Shown here: in pieces, positions 7,939 to 16,586 of the stretch | Layout: each line of letters opens with the position of its first letter | How positions within the stretch are numbered: the first letter of the stretch is position 1 | From: Olleya marilimosa CAM030 | GTDB taxonomy: Bacteria; Bacteroidota; Bacteroidia; Flavobacteriales; Flavobacteriaceae | Assembly (NCBI RefSeq): GCF_000518485.1 | Contig: NZ_JADR01000002.1 | Coordinates: 124,001-188,000 of the forward strand | DNA: 64,000 nt | Reading direction: 5' to 3' | Position numbers and translations under genes: made by a program | Notes under the pieces: model-generated | Databases searched by the model: none | The model's input: the letters and a program-made list of their open reading frames with translations, nothing else | Told to the model about the DNA's origin: nothing

Positions 7939-9091
7939 TGCTCAAATAGAAATACAATTAATTGCTAGTTTAGTCGCAATTGCATGTGCTATTCCTGGTA
8001 CCTTTTTAGTGCTACGCAAAATGGCAATGATAAGCGATGCCATAAGCCATTCCATTTTACCAGGAATTGTAGTCGGTTTTTTTATTACGCAAGATTTAAA
8101 TTCGCCATTATTAATTGTATTGGCAGCATTAACAGGTGTAATCACAGTGGTATTAGTAGAATATATTCAAAAAACAGGTTTAGTAAAGGAGGATACAGCA
8201 ATAGGCTTAGTGTTTCCTGCATTATTTAGTATTGGTGTTATTTTAATCGCTAAAAATGCTAACGATGTCCACTTAGATGTTGATGCTGTTTTGGTAGGCG
8301 AATTAGCTTTGGCTCCTTTTGATAGGCTAATCGTTTCTGGTGTTGATATTGGCCCAAAATCGTTGTGGATTATTGGCATAATATTACTAATTACAATTAC
8401 GCTTTTGATTGCCTTTTTTAAAGAATTAAAAGTAAGTACGTTTGACAAAGGTTTAGCTGCGTCATTAGGCTTCTCTCCTGCTATTATTCATTATGGATTA
8501 ATGACAGTGTCTTCCGTAACAACCGTTGGTGCTTTTGATGCTGTTGGAGCCATTTTAGTTGTAGCATTAATGATTGCGCCTGCTGCAACCGCTTATTTAC
8601 TAACTACCAATCTAAAAAAGATGCTAGCTTTAGCTATGTTTTTTGGAATATTTAGTGCCATTTCAGGTTACTGGTTGGCGCATTTGTTAGACGCATCCAT
8701 TGCAGGATCTATTACCACAATGTTAGGTTTAATATTTTTAGCTGTGTACTTATTTGCACCAAACAAAGGTGTAATTGCAGTTATGTATCGCGAAAAACAA
8801 CAACGTACAGAAGTTAGCCTATTAACCTTTTTACTGCATTTAAAAAACCATAATGAGGTTGAAGAACGTCACGTAAATCATTTAAGAGAACACATAAATT
8901 GGCAAAAAGTAAGAGCCAAAACTGTATTAGAATTGGCTCTTAAAAATAATATGATTGTTGTTAATAATGATATTGTATCATTGACTAAAAAGGGAGACAC
9001 CTTTACCTCCAAAGCAATTGATTATATTATCACTAATAAAGATGCGCAGATAGAAGATATGAAGGACGATTTCTTTTTGTTTAGAGGTTAA
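7931..9091 (+). CDS. Metal ABC transporter permease with C-terminal winged-helix-like tail (second)
   Basis: 386 residues and homologous in layout to the preceding permease: ABC-3 membrane part (about 1-281, with 'MISDAISHSILPGIVVGF' near 32-49), then a soluble tail (about 282-386). The tail has a helix-turn-helix-like segment and a wing 'DIVSLTKKGDTFTSKA', again like a DtxR N-terminal domain. The two permeases probably form a heterodimer, so the transporter would carry two such tails. Its stop overlaps the stop of the convergent gene by 4 bases. The membrane family is certain; the tail assignment comes from pattern reading. Confidence 0.92.
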   Translation: MNSAQIEIQLIASLVAIACAIPGTFLVLRKMAMISDAISHSILPGIVVGFFITQDLNSPLLIVLAALTGVITVVLVEYIQKTGLVKEDTAIGLVFPALFSIGVILIAKNANDVHLDVDAVLVGELALAPFDRLIVSGVDIGPKSLWIIGIILLITITLLIAFFKELKVSTFDKGLAASLGFSPAIIHYGLMTVSSVTTVGAFDAVGAILVVALMIAPAATAYLLTTNLKKMLALAMFFGIFSAISGYWLAHLLDASIAGSITTMLGLIFLAVYLFAPNKGVIAVMYREKQQRTEVSLLTFLLHLKNHNEVEERHVNHLREHINWQKVRAKTVLELALKNNMIVVNNDIVSLTKKGDTFTSKAIDYIITNKDAQIEDMKDDFFLFRG

Positions 9092-11109
9092 TTAAAATCC
9101 TTATTTAAATTTCGTAATTCTGTTTTTAATTGGTCAAGACTAACTTCTTTAAAACTTAAGTCTAACATTGTAATTTGCTTTGTACTCACATCTTTAAGCC
9201 CTAAAAACAGTCTATCATCAACCTTTTTAATAGCGACTAAAATAACTGCTTCATTTGCTGTTACTGTTCCAAAATCATAACTATCACCAACGCTTCTACT
9301 TGGTAAAATCGAGTTTAAAGATTTAAATACCATCTTGACATCTGCACCATTAGCATCTTTAATTTTAAGTTTAAATTTTACTGCGTTTTTGGTGCTTCTT
9401 ATAAAACGATCACAATTAATCCAACCTAATTTTGAACCATAAAAAGCATATCTAGACACATCGTTAGCTGTTACAGTACCAACTAATCCTGTGGTCGTGG
9501 AATCTTTGTTTTGTAATCGCTCCTCAAATTTTTTCTCAAAAGATGTTTTATCCTTTACAGTAATTAGATTTGGGTTGTTTTTTGTACTAACTCCAAGACT
9601 AAAATTAATTGGCAAGCTATAAGGTACAATTACAGTATAATCACGTTGCTTACCTGGCTTTAGTTTTGGTATTAATTTTAAAACTCTAATAGCCTCTTTA
9701 GCCAACAATGTATGCGCTGCAAAAACTTGAATATCAACAACCTCTCCTTCTTTATCAATTTTAAACGATGTTAAAATCTTATGTTTTCCAGTTAGGTTTA
9801 AATCTTCAGCGATACTAGTATTAAAATTTTTAGATATTAGTTTTGAAAGCGCTTGATCAAAACATTGTTTTTTCGCTGCGTTTGTACCATTTTCACAACC
9901 AGGAAACACAGGAACTTCTTCTACATATTGAATCGGTACTTCCACGTCTTCTTCTTCAATTAAAACCATTTCAGTAGAAGTTAAAACAGCATTACTTTTG
10001 TGTGTGATATTATCTAAAGTCCAATTAACGCCATCTTTAATTTCTTCACCTAAAAAAAGCTGCATATCTTTTTTCTTACTTCCACGTGAAGAGAATACAT
10101 ATTCAATATTACTTCCAAGTTTTAACTGTAATTGTTTATTATCTTTTAATGCTTTTATAAACAGCATTCCTCCGGTTTCCAATTGGTTGCCATCAGATTT
10201 TGTGGTTAAATTAGCCAGTAACATATCTGATAATTTATAAAACTCTGTAACTTCTATATTAACCTTTCCTCTAGCTAATTTCCCGTTTGCATCAATAAAA
10301 CATTTTGCTGGAATGATTATAACTGTACCTTCTTTACAGGTTAGAGTCGTTTCTTTTTCTGTATTAATTTCTATAATCTGTGGTGCTTTTTTTACTGAAT
10401 TATAAAATGAAATAAGGCTTTTGCTTGTGTTTTTAGATGTTTTTGAAACCGCAACACCTTCTTTAACCGAAACTGTATTTTCCTTGTGTCCTTTTGCTGA
10501 TTTTACTTCTGAAACTGTTTTTTGATACGGTACCGTTTCATTAATTACTAAAGTATCATTAACTGGTTTTAGTTTTGCTAATTTTGGGAATTTACTATCA
10601 AATTCTGTTTTAGAGAAATAACCTAAATTCTCTATTAAAATAGTGTCTTGAATAATAGTAATTCCTCCATAAACATTTGTCTGTTCTATATTTTCGATTG
10701 ATTTTGTAATTTTTTTAATAACAACAAATTTGTGTTTTGAAGAGTCCGTTAGTTTTACTGAAGTTTCTGTTCCAATACGTTTTTCATTTTGAAAAGACTC
10801 CTTTTGATTCTCACCATTTGATTGATTAAAAAACAAATAATAGGACATAAGCAACAGCCCTAAGGTCACTATAACTAAACCTGAAACTTTAAGCCACTTT
10901 GTCTTAATATAACTACGCTTAGCAGATGCAATTTCAGCTTTAAGGTGTGTACGTTTTATACCTTCTAAGACTATTAAATGCTCTTGATAAATTGCATTAA
11001 ATTCCGCATTAGTTTTAAGTTTGTTTTCAAAAGCTAAAACCTCTGTATTTGATAATTCTTTATTTAAATATTGATTGATTAAGTCTATATGTTGTATGTG
11101 ATTTTCCAT
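9088..11109 (-). CDS. Membrane partner of ECF sigma factor with TonB-C-like domain
   Basis: 673 residues. The N-terminus (1-70) is a cytoplasmic helical region like the short anti-sigma domains of Bacteroidota, followed by one transmembrane helix (about 74-94) and a large periplasmic part. The region 'TLTCKEGTVIIIPAKCFIDANGKLARGKVNIEV' near 255-290 matches a periplasmic module common in such proteins. A segment near 435-505 (KILTSFKIDKEGEVVDIQVF ... IPKLKPGKQ) resembles the C-terminal domain of TonB energy transducers. It lies 12 bases after the ECF sigma gene in the same direction, so an anti-sigma or signal-transducer role is likely. The ligand is unknown. Confidence 0.65.
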   Translation of the reverse strand: MENHIQHIDLINQYLNKELSNTEVLAFENKLKTNAEFNAIYQEHLIVLEGIKRTHLKAEIASAKRSYIKTKWLKVSGLVIVTLGLLLMSYYLFFNQSNGENQKESFQNEKRIGTETSVKLTDSSKHKFVVIKKITKSIENIEQTNVYGGITIIQDTILIENLGYFSKTEFDSKFPKLAKLKPVNDTLVINETVPYQKTVSEVKSAKGHKENTVSVKEGVAVSKTSKNTSKSLISFYNSVKKAPQIIEINTEKETTLTCKEGTVIIIPAKCFIDANGKLARGKVNIEVTEFYKLSDMLLANLTTKSDGNQLETGGMLFIKALKDNKQLQLKLGSNIEYVFSSRGSKKKDMQLFLGEEIKDGVNWTLDNITHKSNAVLTSTEMVLIEEEDVEVPIQYVEEVPVFPGCENGTNAAKKQCFDQALSKLISKNFNTSIAEDLNLTGKHKILTSFKIDKEGEVVDIQVFAAHTLLAKEAIRVLKLIPKLKPGKQRDYTVIVPYSLPINFSLGVSTKNNPNLITVKDKTSFEKKFEERLQNKDSTTTGLVGTVTANDVSRYAFYGSKLGWINCDRFIRSTKNAVKFKLKIKDANGADVKMVFKSLNSILPSRSVGDSYDFGTVTANEAVILVAIKKVDDRLFLGLKDVSTKQITMLDLSFKEVSLDQLKTELRNLNKDFN

Positions 11110-11121
11110 GTCTGAGCCGAA

Positions 11122-11655
11122 TTAAGATTGGGTATTATTTTGATAGATGTCCTTCGCTTTTTTTAAGCACTTGTACTTTTGGTTTTTAGCCACTTTTTCT
11201 GACTTAAACTGCATCATCGTTGCAATGACTGAAAAAGTTATTTTTTGTACATAAAACAGTTGTAACAACTGCTGACATCGTTCTCCTAATTCGCGAAAAG
11301 CGTTCTCGGCAAAGCGATATTTTTTTTCTTCTAATACATGTTGAAATATTGAGACTTCGTTATCCTTCAACTCATGAAGTTCTTGAGTAGTAAATTTGGT
11401 TTGCATGTCTTTCCAAACAAATCTGGATACGGAATACAAATAAGTGTAAAATGAAGCAGTTAATTTAAAATTAGACTGCTCTAAATTACGATTAAGAATA
11501 ATTAATGCTTCCTGAAACACATCTTGTGCGTCTGACTTTTCTCCACCTTTGGATAAGACTAATTTTTCTATTCTAGGATATAAACTATACAGTTGTTTAA
11601 ACGCTCTGTCACGTTGACCTGTTTTAAAGAATTCTAATATTTTTTTATCGTTCAT
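11122..11655 (-). CDS. ECF-type RNA polymerase sigma factor
   Basis: 177 residues with sigma region 2 (about 12-85; 'DAQDVFQEALIILNRNL' is the 2.1-2.2 core) and a divergent region 4 (about 115-170; 'LLQLFYVQKITFSVIATMMQFKSEKVAKNQKYKCLKKAKD'-type helix-turn-helix, read in two pieces). It is transcribed just ahead of the 673-residue membrane protein, which is probably its regulator. The region 4 helix-turn-helix lacks the usual 'S.KEIA' wording, so promoter specificity is hard to guess. Confidence 0.85.
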   Translation of the reverse strand: MNDKKILEFFKTGQRDRAFKQLYSLYPRIEKLVLSKGGEKSDAQDVFQEALIILNRNLEQSNFKLTASFYTYLYSVSRFVWKDMQTKFTTQELHELKDNEVSIFQHVLEEKKYRFAENAFRELGERCQQLLQLFYVQKITFSVIATMMQFKSEKVAKNQKYKCLKKAKDIYQNNTQS

Positions 11656-11709
11656 AAAATATCTTTATTCTTTAATGGTCAAAACTTAAAAAGGTCTCCT
11701 ATAGTTTTA

Positions 11710-12504
11710 TTAAAACCCTCTTTCTTTTTGTAAAAATTCGTAAGCTTTTTGAACTTGTTTAAACTTATCTTCTGCTCCTTTTCTATGCTCTTCTCCAAGG
11801 TGCTCTACACGATCTGGATGGTATTTTTTAGCCATATTACGGTAAGCTTTTTTAATTTGATCAACTGTAGCTGTTTTGTCTATTTCTAAAATAGTATAAG
11901 CATTATCACTACTATTATAAAACATAGCTTTTATACTGGAATAATCGCGACTACTAATGCCTAAATAGTTAGCAATTCTATTAATTTGATCCTCTTCATC
12001 ATCGGTAACCATGCCATCTGCTTTTGCAATTCCGAATAAAAAGTGTAATAATTGCAAACGTGATGCATGATCCATCATTTGTTGGATTTGCTTACAAACA
12101 TCTCTTGTAGACACGTTTTGATTACTTATATTTTTAAATAATTTAAATGCTTTATTTGCACGATCTTTTCCATAAAGCTCTACAAATTTATTACGCACAA
12201 AATCCAATTCGCGTTGGTCTTGGACACCATCTGCTTTTATAATTACAGACGCTAAGATTAGTAAACTTACCTCAAAATCTCCAGACGTTGTTTGCGCACG
12301 ACGTTGTTGTTGGGTTCTGTAATTAGGCTGTGTTCTATAATTTGGTTCTCTTTTTTGCTGTTTGTTTGGGTTACCATTTCCTAAAAGGTTTCCTTTTTCA
12401 GACATTGCATCTCCTAGACTACCAATTGCCAACCCTATAATTGCTCCTATTGGACCACCTAACGTCCATCCTAAAGTTGCACCTATCCATTTTAATCCAG
12501 CCAT
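11710..12504 (-). CDS. TerB-like / J-domain co-chaperone protein (DjlA-like)
   Basis: 264 residues. The start is glycine-rich and hydrophobic (about 5-32, GG.IG..IG zipper), compatible with membrane insertion. A polar Q/R-rich linker follows, then a TerB-like helical domain (about 75-190, with 'ASVIIKADGVQDQRELDFV' and 'KADGMVTDDEEDQI' acidic repeats). A C-terminal J domain (about 198-262) carries the invariant HPD in YHPDRVEH. DjlA-type proteins stimulate DnaK ATPase at the inner membrane. It is transcribed away from the bacilliredoxin gene and upstream of the sigma operon with a 54-base gap. Confidence 0.88.
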   Translation of the reverse strand: MAGLKWIGATLGWTLGGPIGAIIGLAIGSLGDAMSEKGNLLGNGNPNKQQKREPNYRTQPNYRTQQQRRAQTTSGDFEVSLLILASVIIKADGVQDQRELDFVRNKFVELYGKDRANKAFKLFKNISNQNVSTRDVCKQIQQMMDHASRLQLLHFLFGIAKADGMVTDDEEDQINRIANYLGISSRDYSSIKAMFYNSSDNAYTILEIDKTATVDQIKKAYRNMAKKYHPDRVEHLGEEHRKGAEDKFKQVQKAYEFLQKERGF

Positions 12505-12633
12505 AAATTTTATTCTAATTTTAAAAAAGTAAATATACTACTTTGTTAGTATACTTTAAATTGCTTTTGTTACTGTTGTTAGCAGTTTAATGCGTTAAGG
12601 ATTACTCATGCATCCTATTTTAAAGAAATCGTG

Positions 12634-12723
12634 ATTGCTTCGCAATTGAGCAGTCTGTCTGAGCTCCTCGCAGAGAGCGAGAAGCGATAGCCTGACCTTA
12701 TGACACCATAAGTGTTATAAGGT
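12634..12723. repeat. Cluster of hairpins upstream of the bacilliredoxin gene
   Basis: Three inverted repeats lie within 90 bases: ATTGC/GCAAT at 12634-12646, CTCGC/GCGAG at 12667-12681, and a 12-bp stem at 12695-12706/12712-12723. The last has a 5-base loop and one G:U pair and is fully paired in RNA. GC content is locally higher than the surroundings. No ORF is present. It looks like a REP-type intergenic element of the kind seen in flavobacteria. Confidence 0.45.
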
Positions 12724-12755
12724 AACGTCATAATAATATTTGCATGGTTTTTGAT

Positions 12756-12763
12756 TATCTTTG
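12756..12763 (+). promoter_or_regulatory. Candidate -7 element for the bacilliredoxin gene
   Basis: TATCTTTG matches TAnnTTTG, 36 bases before the ATG. A TTTG at 12739-12742 could be the -33 box, but the 13-base spacer is short. Confidence 0.5.
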
Positions 12764-12799
12764 CATGAGATAGATTTATAAATAAAAAATTACAAGAAT

Positions 12800-13210
12800 A
12801 TGTATCCAGCAGAATTAGTAAAACCAATGCGTGAGGACTTAACTAACGTAGGTTTTGAAGAATTACATACAGCTGAAGCAGTAAATACTGCAATTGCAAA
12901 AGAAGGAACAACTTTAGTGGTTGTTAATTCGGTTTGTGGTTGTGCAGCTGCAAATGCAAGACCAGGAGCAAGAATGAGTTTAGCAAATGACAAAAAACCT
13001 ACACATATAGTAACGGTTTTTGCAGGTGTTGATAAAGAGGCTGTTGATCAAGCAAGAGCACATATGGTACCTTTTCCTCCAAGTTCACCAAGTATGGCTT
13101 TATTTAAAGATGGAGAATTAGTACATATGTTAGAGCGTCATCATATTGAAGGTAGACCAGCAGAATTAATTGCTGAAAACCTTATTGATGCATATAACGA
13201 GCACTGCTAA
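12800..13210 (+). CDS. Bacilliredoxin (BrxA/BrxB, YphP/YqiW family)
   Basis: 136 residues, the normal family length. The thioredoxin-like fold carries the CGC motif Cys46-Gly47-Cys48 in 'VNSVCGCAAANARPG', the family hallmark. Bacilliredoxins remove bacillithiol from mixed disulfides, or act more generally as disulfide reductases; many Bacteroidota carry this gene. It stands alone, with its own promoter-like element and a strong terminator after the stop. It faces the J-domain gene divergently. The family call is certain; the in vivo thiol is not readable from sequence. Confidence 0.93.
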   Translation: MYPAELVKPMREDLTNVGFEELHTAEAVNTAIAKEGTTLVVVNSVCGCAAANARPGARMSLANDKKPTHIVTVFAGVDKEAVDQARAHMVPFPPSSPSMALFKDGELVHMLERHHIEGRPAELIAENLIDAYNEHC

Positions 13211-13247
13211 GCCTTTTACAAAGCAAAACTTAAGCTAAGTATTATAG

Positions 13248-13276
13248 AAAAACCACGTTTTTTAAACGTGGTTTTT
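13248..13276 (+). terminator. Rho-independent terminator after the bacilliredoxin gene
   Basis: Perfect 13-bp inverted repeat (13248-13260 / 13264-13276) with a 3-base loop, GC core CCACG/CGTGG and a T-run, 37 bases after the stop. Confidence 0.9.
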
Positions 13277-13308
13277 CTATTTTTGATAGATAGAATTTTT
13301 ATTATAAA

Positions 13309-14046
13309 ATGAGAAAAATTATTGCCTATCCTTTATCTGTTATTTACTTCCTGTTTTTTGGGTTAACATTAGTTATTTTTCATCCAATACAATGGATTTG
13401 TTTTAATGTTTTTGGTTATAAAGCACATAAAAAAAGTGTGGATTATCTTCAGTTTTTCTTAATGCGATGTGTAAACCTGTTAGGATCCACTCATAAATTT
13501 ATAAACCCTTACCCTTTAGACAATTCTCAACCTGTCTTAATTGTCTCTAACCATCAAAGTATGGCAGACATACCTCCATTAATGTGGTATTTTAGAAAAC
13601 ACCATGTTAAATTTGTTAGTAAAAAAGAATTAGGTAAAGGACTACCAAGCGTATCCTACAATTTACGTCATGGTGGCTCTGTATTAATAGATCGTAAAAA
13701 CCCTAGACAAGCGATTGTCGCTATTAGGAAATTTGCAGATTATATAGAAACTACTAATCGTGCTGCTGTTATTTTTCCGGAAGGTACCAGAAGTCGTGAT
13801 GGACAACCTAAACCATTCCATACTAAAGGTCTTGAAACCCTAATAAAATATGTGCCTAGTGCAATTATTATTCCTGTAACTATCAATAATTCATGGAAAA
13901 ATTTGCGTTATGGTAAATTCCCTATGGGTATTGGAAATAACATCACATTTACAGCACACAAACCGGTTAAACCTAGTGATTTTGACTCTACTGAAGCATT
14001 ATTAAATCACATAGAAACTACCATTAAAAATAGCATAAAAATATAA
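13309..14046 (+). CDS. 1-acyl-sn-glycerol-3-phosphate acyltransferase (PlsC family)
   Basis: 245 residues. An N-terminal membrane helix (about 8-27) precedes the acyltransferase domain with catalytic HX4D (His82-Asp87 in SNHQSMADIPPL) and the substrate motif FPEGTR (156-161). It transfers an acyl group to lysophosphatidic acid to give phosphatidic acid in the inner membrane. It is the first gene of a three-gene unit with an acyl-ACP desaturase (4-base gap) and an HD hydrolase, which ties it to membrane lipid remodelling. A second PlsC homologue lies at 60492-61229, so the two may differ in acyl preference. Confidence 0.93.
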   Translation: MRKIIAYPLSVIYFLFFGLTLVIFHPIQWICFNVFGYKAHKKSVDYLQFFLMRCVNLLGSTHKFINPYPLDNSQPVLIVSNHQSMADIPPLMWYFRKHHVKFVSKKELGKGLPSVSYNLRHGGSVLIDRKNPRQAIVAIRKFADYIETTNRAAVIFPEGTRSRDGQPKPFHTKGLETLIKYVPSAIIIPVTINNSWKNLRYGKFPMGIGNNITFTAHKPVKPSDFDSTEALLNHIETTIKNSIKI

Positions 14047-14050
14047 CGTT

Positions 14051-15037
14051 ATGTCATCAAAAAATGTAAGATTAGAAGTCATGTCTTTTTTAGAAAAAGA
14101 TATAGATGCTTTAATAGATAAATACTTAATTCCTGTTGAAAAAATTTGGCAACCCTCAGATTTTTTACCAAACTCTGAAGGTCCTAACTTTTTTGAAGAG
14201 GTAAGAGAAATTAGAGAATTGTCTAAAGAATTGTCTTATGATTTTTGGGTGGTTTTAGTTGGAGATATGATTACTGAAGAAGCATTACCAACTTACGAGT
14301 CTTGGTTAATGGATATTGAAGGCGTTGAACAAGATGGTAAAAACGGTTGGGCAAAATGGATTAGACATTGGACAGGCGAAGAAAACCGTCATGGTGATGT
14401 TTTAAACAAATACTTATACCTTTCTGGTCGTGTTAACATGCGCGAGATAGAACAAACTACACAACACCTTATTGCAGATGGTTTTGATATTGGTACAGCA
14501 AGAGACCCTTACAAAAACTTTGTTTATACCAGTTTTCAAGAATTAGCAACTTATGTTTCACACAATCGTGTAGCAAAATTAGCCAAAGAAAAAGGAAATA
14601 AACAATTGGCTAGAATGTGTAAAATAATTTCTGGAGACGAGATGAGACACCATCATGCTTATAGCGAGTTTGTAGAGCGTATTTTTAAAGTAGACCCTAG
14701 TCAAATGATGCTAGCGTTTCAATACATGATGAAACAAAAAATTACAATGCCAGCTCACTTTTTAAGAGAATCTGGAGGTAAAATCAGTACTGTTTTTGAC
14801 GAATTTTCTAACACTGCACAACGTATTGGTGTTTATACATCTATGGACTATATAGACATTTTACAAAAACTAATCAAGCGTTGGGACATTGATAAAATTA
14901 CAGACCTTAACGACGACGCTGAAAAAGCACGTGACTACCTGATGAAACTTCCAGAGCGAATGTTACGTTTAGCAGACCGAATTAAGATACCTGAAAATTC
15001 TTATCAATTTAAATGGGTTGAACCAGCCAAACTATAG
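14051..15037 (+). CDS. Soluble acyl-ACP desaturase (ferritin-like di-iron)
   Basis: 328 residues of the plant-type stearoyl-ACP desaturase family. The di-iron ligands are readable: Glu76/77 (ITEEALPTY), Glu111 and His114 (EENRHGD), Glu164 (SFQELATY), and Glu197 and His200 (DEMRHH). This enzyme introduces a cis double bond into acyl-ACP in the cytosol, which fits a role in membrane fluidity. It sits 4 bases after plsC and 3 bases before the HD gene. The C-terminal third keeps the expected helical bundle. No key residue is missing. Confidence 0.95.
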   Translation: MSSKNVRLEVMSFLEKDIDALIDKYLIPVEKIWQPSDFLPNSEGPNFFEEVREIRELSKELSYDFWVVLVGDMITEEALPTYESWLMDIEGVEQDGKNGWAKWIRHWTGEENRHGDVLNKYLYLSGRVNMREIEQTTQHLIADGFDIGTARDPYKNFVYTSFQELATYVSHNRVAKLAKEKGNKQLARMCKIISGDEMRHHHAYSEFVERIFKVDPSQMMLAFQYMMKQKITMPAHFLRESGGKISTVFDEFSNTAQRIGVYTSMDYIDILQKLIKRWDIDKITDLNDDAEKARDYLMKLPERMLRLADRIKIPENSYQFKWVEPAKL

Positions 15038-15040
15038 TTT

Positions 15041-15697
15041 ATGTCAAACCAAGAGCTAATTGAAACCACTAAAACCTTTGTAAAAGACACTTTAAAAGAT
15101 GCCGAAGGTGGACACGATTGGTTTCATATAGAGCGTGTTTACAAAAATGCGCTTCTAATAGCTAAAGGCGAAACAGTTGATCCATTAGTTATTGCGCTTG
15201 GCGCATTATTACATGACATTGCAGATAGTAAATTTCATGATGGCGATAGTACCATTGGGCCAAAAGTTGCTGGTGCTTTTTTGTTAAAACACAACGTAGA
15301 CTCGGCAACCATTAATCATGTTATAAAGATTATTGAAAACATCTCCTACAGTTCTAATTTAGGCACAGAAAAAGCCTTTAAATCTTTAGAATTGGATGTT
15401 GTACAAGATGCTGACCGTTTAGATGCTTTAGGCGCAATTGGTATTGCACGTACCTTTAATTATGGTGGTTTTAAAAACAGAACCTTGTATGATCCAGAGA
15501 TTGCACCAAATTTAAATATGACTAAAGCTGAATATAAGGCTTCAAATGCACCAACAATTAATCATTTTTACGAAAAATTACTGCTTTTAAAAGATAAAAT
15601 GAATACCACTACTGGTCATAAAATTGCTAAACAACGACACCAATATATGGTAGACTTTTTAAAACAATTTGATGCAGAATGGAAAGGTGTGAAATAA
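15041..15697 (+). CDS. HD-domain phosphohydrolase
   Basis: 218 residues of the YedJ/YpgQ-like HD superfamily. Metal ligands are visible in HDWFHIERV (25-33), LLHDIAD (His58-Asp59) and the late Asp in 'VVQDADRLDALGAIGIAR'. Related proteins hydrolyse nucleotide mono- or pyrophosphates; the substrate here is unknown. It closes the plsC-desaturase operon and is followed directly by a bidirectional terminator. I see no reason in the sequence for its link to lipid genes beyond shared transcription. Confidence 0.88.
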   Translation: MSNQELIETTKTFVKDTLKDAEGGHDWFHIERVYKNALLIAKGETVDPLVIALGALLHDIADSKFHDGDSTIGPKVAGAFLLKHNVDSATINHVIKIIENISYSSNLGTEKAFKSLELDVVQDADRLDALGAIGIARTFNYGGFKNRTLYDPEIAPNLNMTKAEYKASNAPTINHFYEKLLLLKDKMNTTTGHKIAKQRHQYMVDFLKQFDAEWKGVK

Positions 15698-15747
15698 AAA
15701 AAGGTTATTTTAAGTTAGTAAATACTAACATTAAAATAACCTTTTTT
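15697..15747. terminator. Bidirectional terminator between convergent genes
   Basis: A 17-bp perfect outer stem (15697-15713 / 15731-15747) encloses a 7-bp inner stem (15714-15720 / 15723-15729), with A-runs before and T-runs after. It starts on the last base of the HD gene stop and ends 15 bases before the convergent lipoprotein gene. Confidence 0.92.
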
Positions 15748-15762
15748 ACTAATTAAAAGTGC

Positions 15763-16524
15763 TTACTCCATATAAGTAAAAGTAGTTGTATATACACTTA
15801 CGCTATCATCCCCTAAATCTGTAGACGTTACAGTTCCGGTTGAAGGGTAATTTTGAGCATCATAAACATAATTAGCAACAATCTGATAGATTGGTGTTAA
15901 ATCTTCATCTTTATACGTGATTTTTTTAATGTTATTTGTAGGTAACAATAATCTAGCTTGTACAATTTCTGGTGCTTGAACATCCATACTAAAGTTTAAA
16001 TCTACATTATCCAACACATCAATAATTCCGGCTGCTTCTAGCGTGTAAAAAAATGGATTTGGTGTTGCATCATATTCAATTTCTGCATAATATTCTACTA
16101 CATTCATTGTATTATTAAAAAAATCAAACTCTTCTTCTAAAAATCTAATACTAACAGGATTCATGTTACTATCATATTGCAAAACTTCTCCAGTTTCAAA
16201 AGCATCATAAGGCGATTGATACAATTCTTCTACATTTAATGTTTCACCTTCTCCTGTTACATTTGTTAAGTTGTTATTGTCATAAACTAAAAAGCTAGTT
16301 TCCACACCATCTGTGATGTTAGCGACTTGATTATTTCCGTTATAATTAATAGTAACAGATTGGTTTTCTGAAGCATCTTGAGCAGACACAACTGACAAAT
16401 TAGTGATTAATTTAACAGATGCATTTTGATTTGCTTGGTTAAATTCGTCGGTTGCAGAGTCTTCACTACAGCTCATAAAAACAGCTAAAACGGTAAGTAA
16501 TGTAATTTGTAATTTTAGTTTCAT
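15763..16524 (-). CDS. Hypothetical lipoprotein
   Basis: 253 residues. An SPII signal ends in FMSC (Cys19), followed by an acidic spacer, as in exported Bacteroidota lipoproteins. The body has repeated beta-strand segments such as 'VTINYNGNNQVANITDG' and 'LQYDSNMNPVSIRF', which recall the periodic sheet repeats of DUF4595/RHS-like secreted proteins. I do not recognise a specific family and assign no function. It stands alone between a terminator and an AraC-type regulator transcribed in the same direction. Confidence 0.75.
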   Translation of the reverse strand: MKLKLQITLLTVLAVFMSCSEDSATDEFNQANQNASVKLITNLSVVSAQDASENQSVTINYNGNNQVANITDGVETSFLVYDNNNLTNVTGEGETLNVEELYQSPYDAFETGEVLQYDSNMNPVSIRFLEEEFDFFNNTMNVVEYYAEIEYDATPNPFFYTLEAAGIIDVLDNVDLNFSMDVQAPEIVQARLLLPTNNIKKITYKDEDLTPIYQIVANYVYDAQNYPSTGTVTSTDLGDDSVSVYTTTFTYME

Positions 16525-16586
16525 AAATAAATTATTGATTGATTAAATTATTAAATAGAGCACGAAAATAAAAAAATTCACAAATT

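Noticed and set aside
11688-11699. Sequence before the first ECF sigma gene (minus strand GGAGACCTTTTT...) resembling the ECF element near recA
   Set aside because: Only ACCTTTTTAA is shared; the GACGCAACC and GCATCTAC boxes are not both present, so the likeness is probably AT-rich chance.
12615-12993. Minus-strand ORFs across the bacilliredoxin start and its upstream region
   Set aside because: They overlap the conserved bacilliredoxin coding region or the hairpin cluster, have no recognisable protein features and no promoter.
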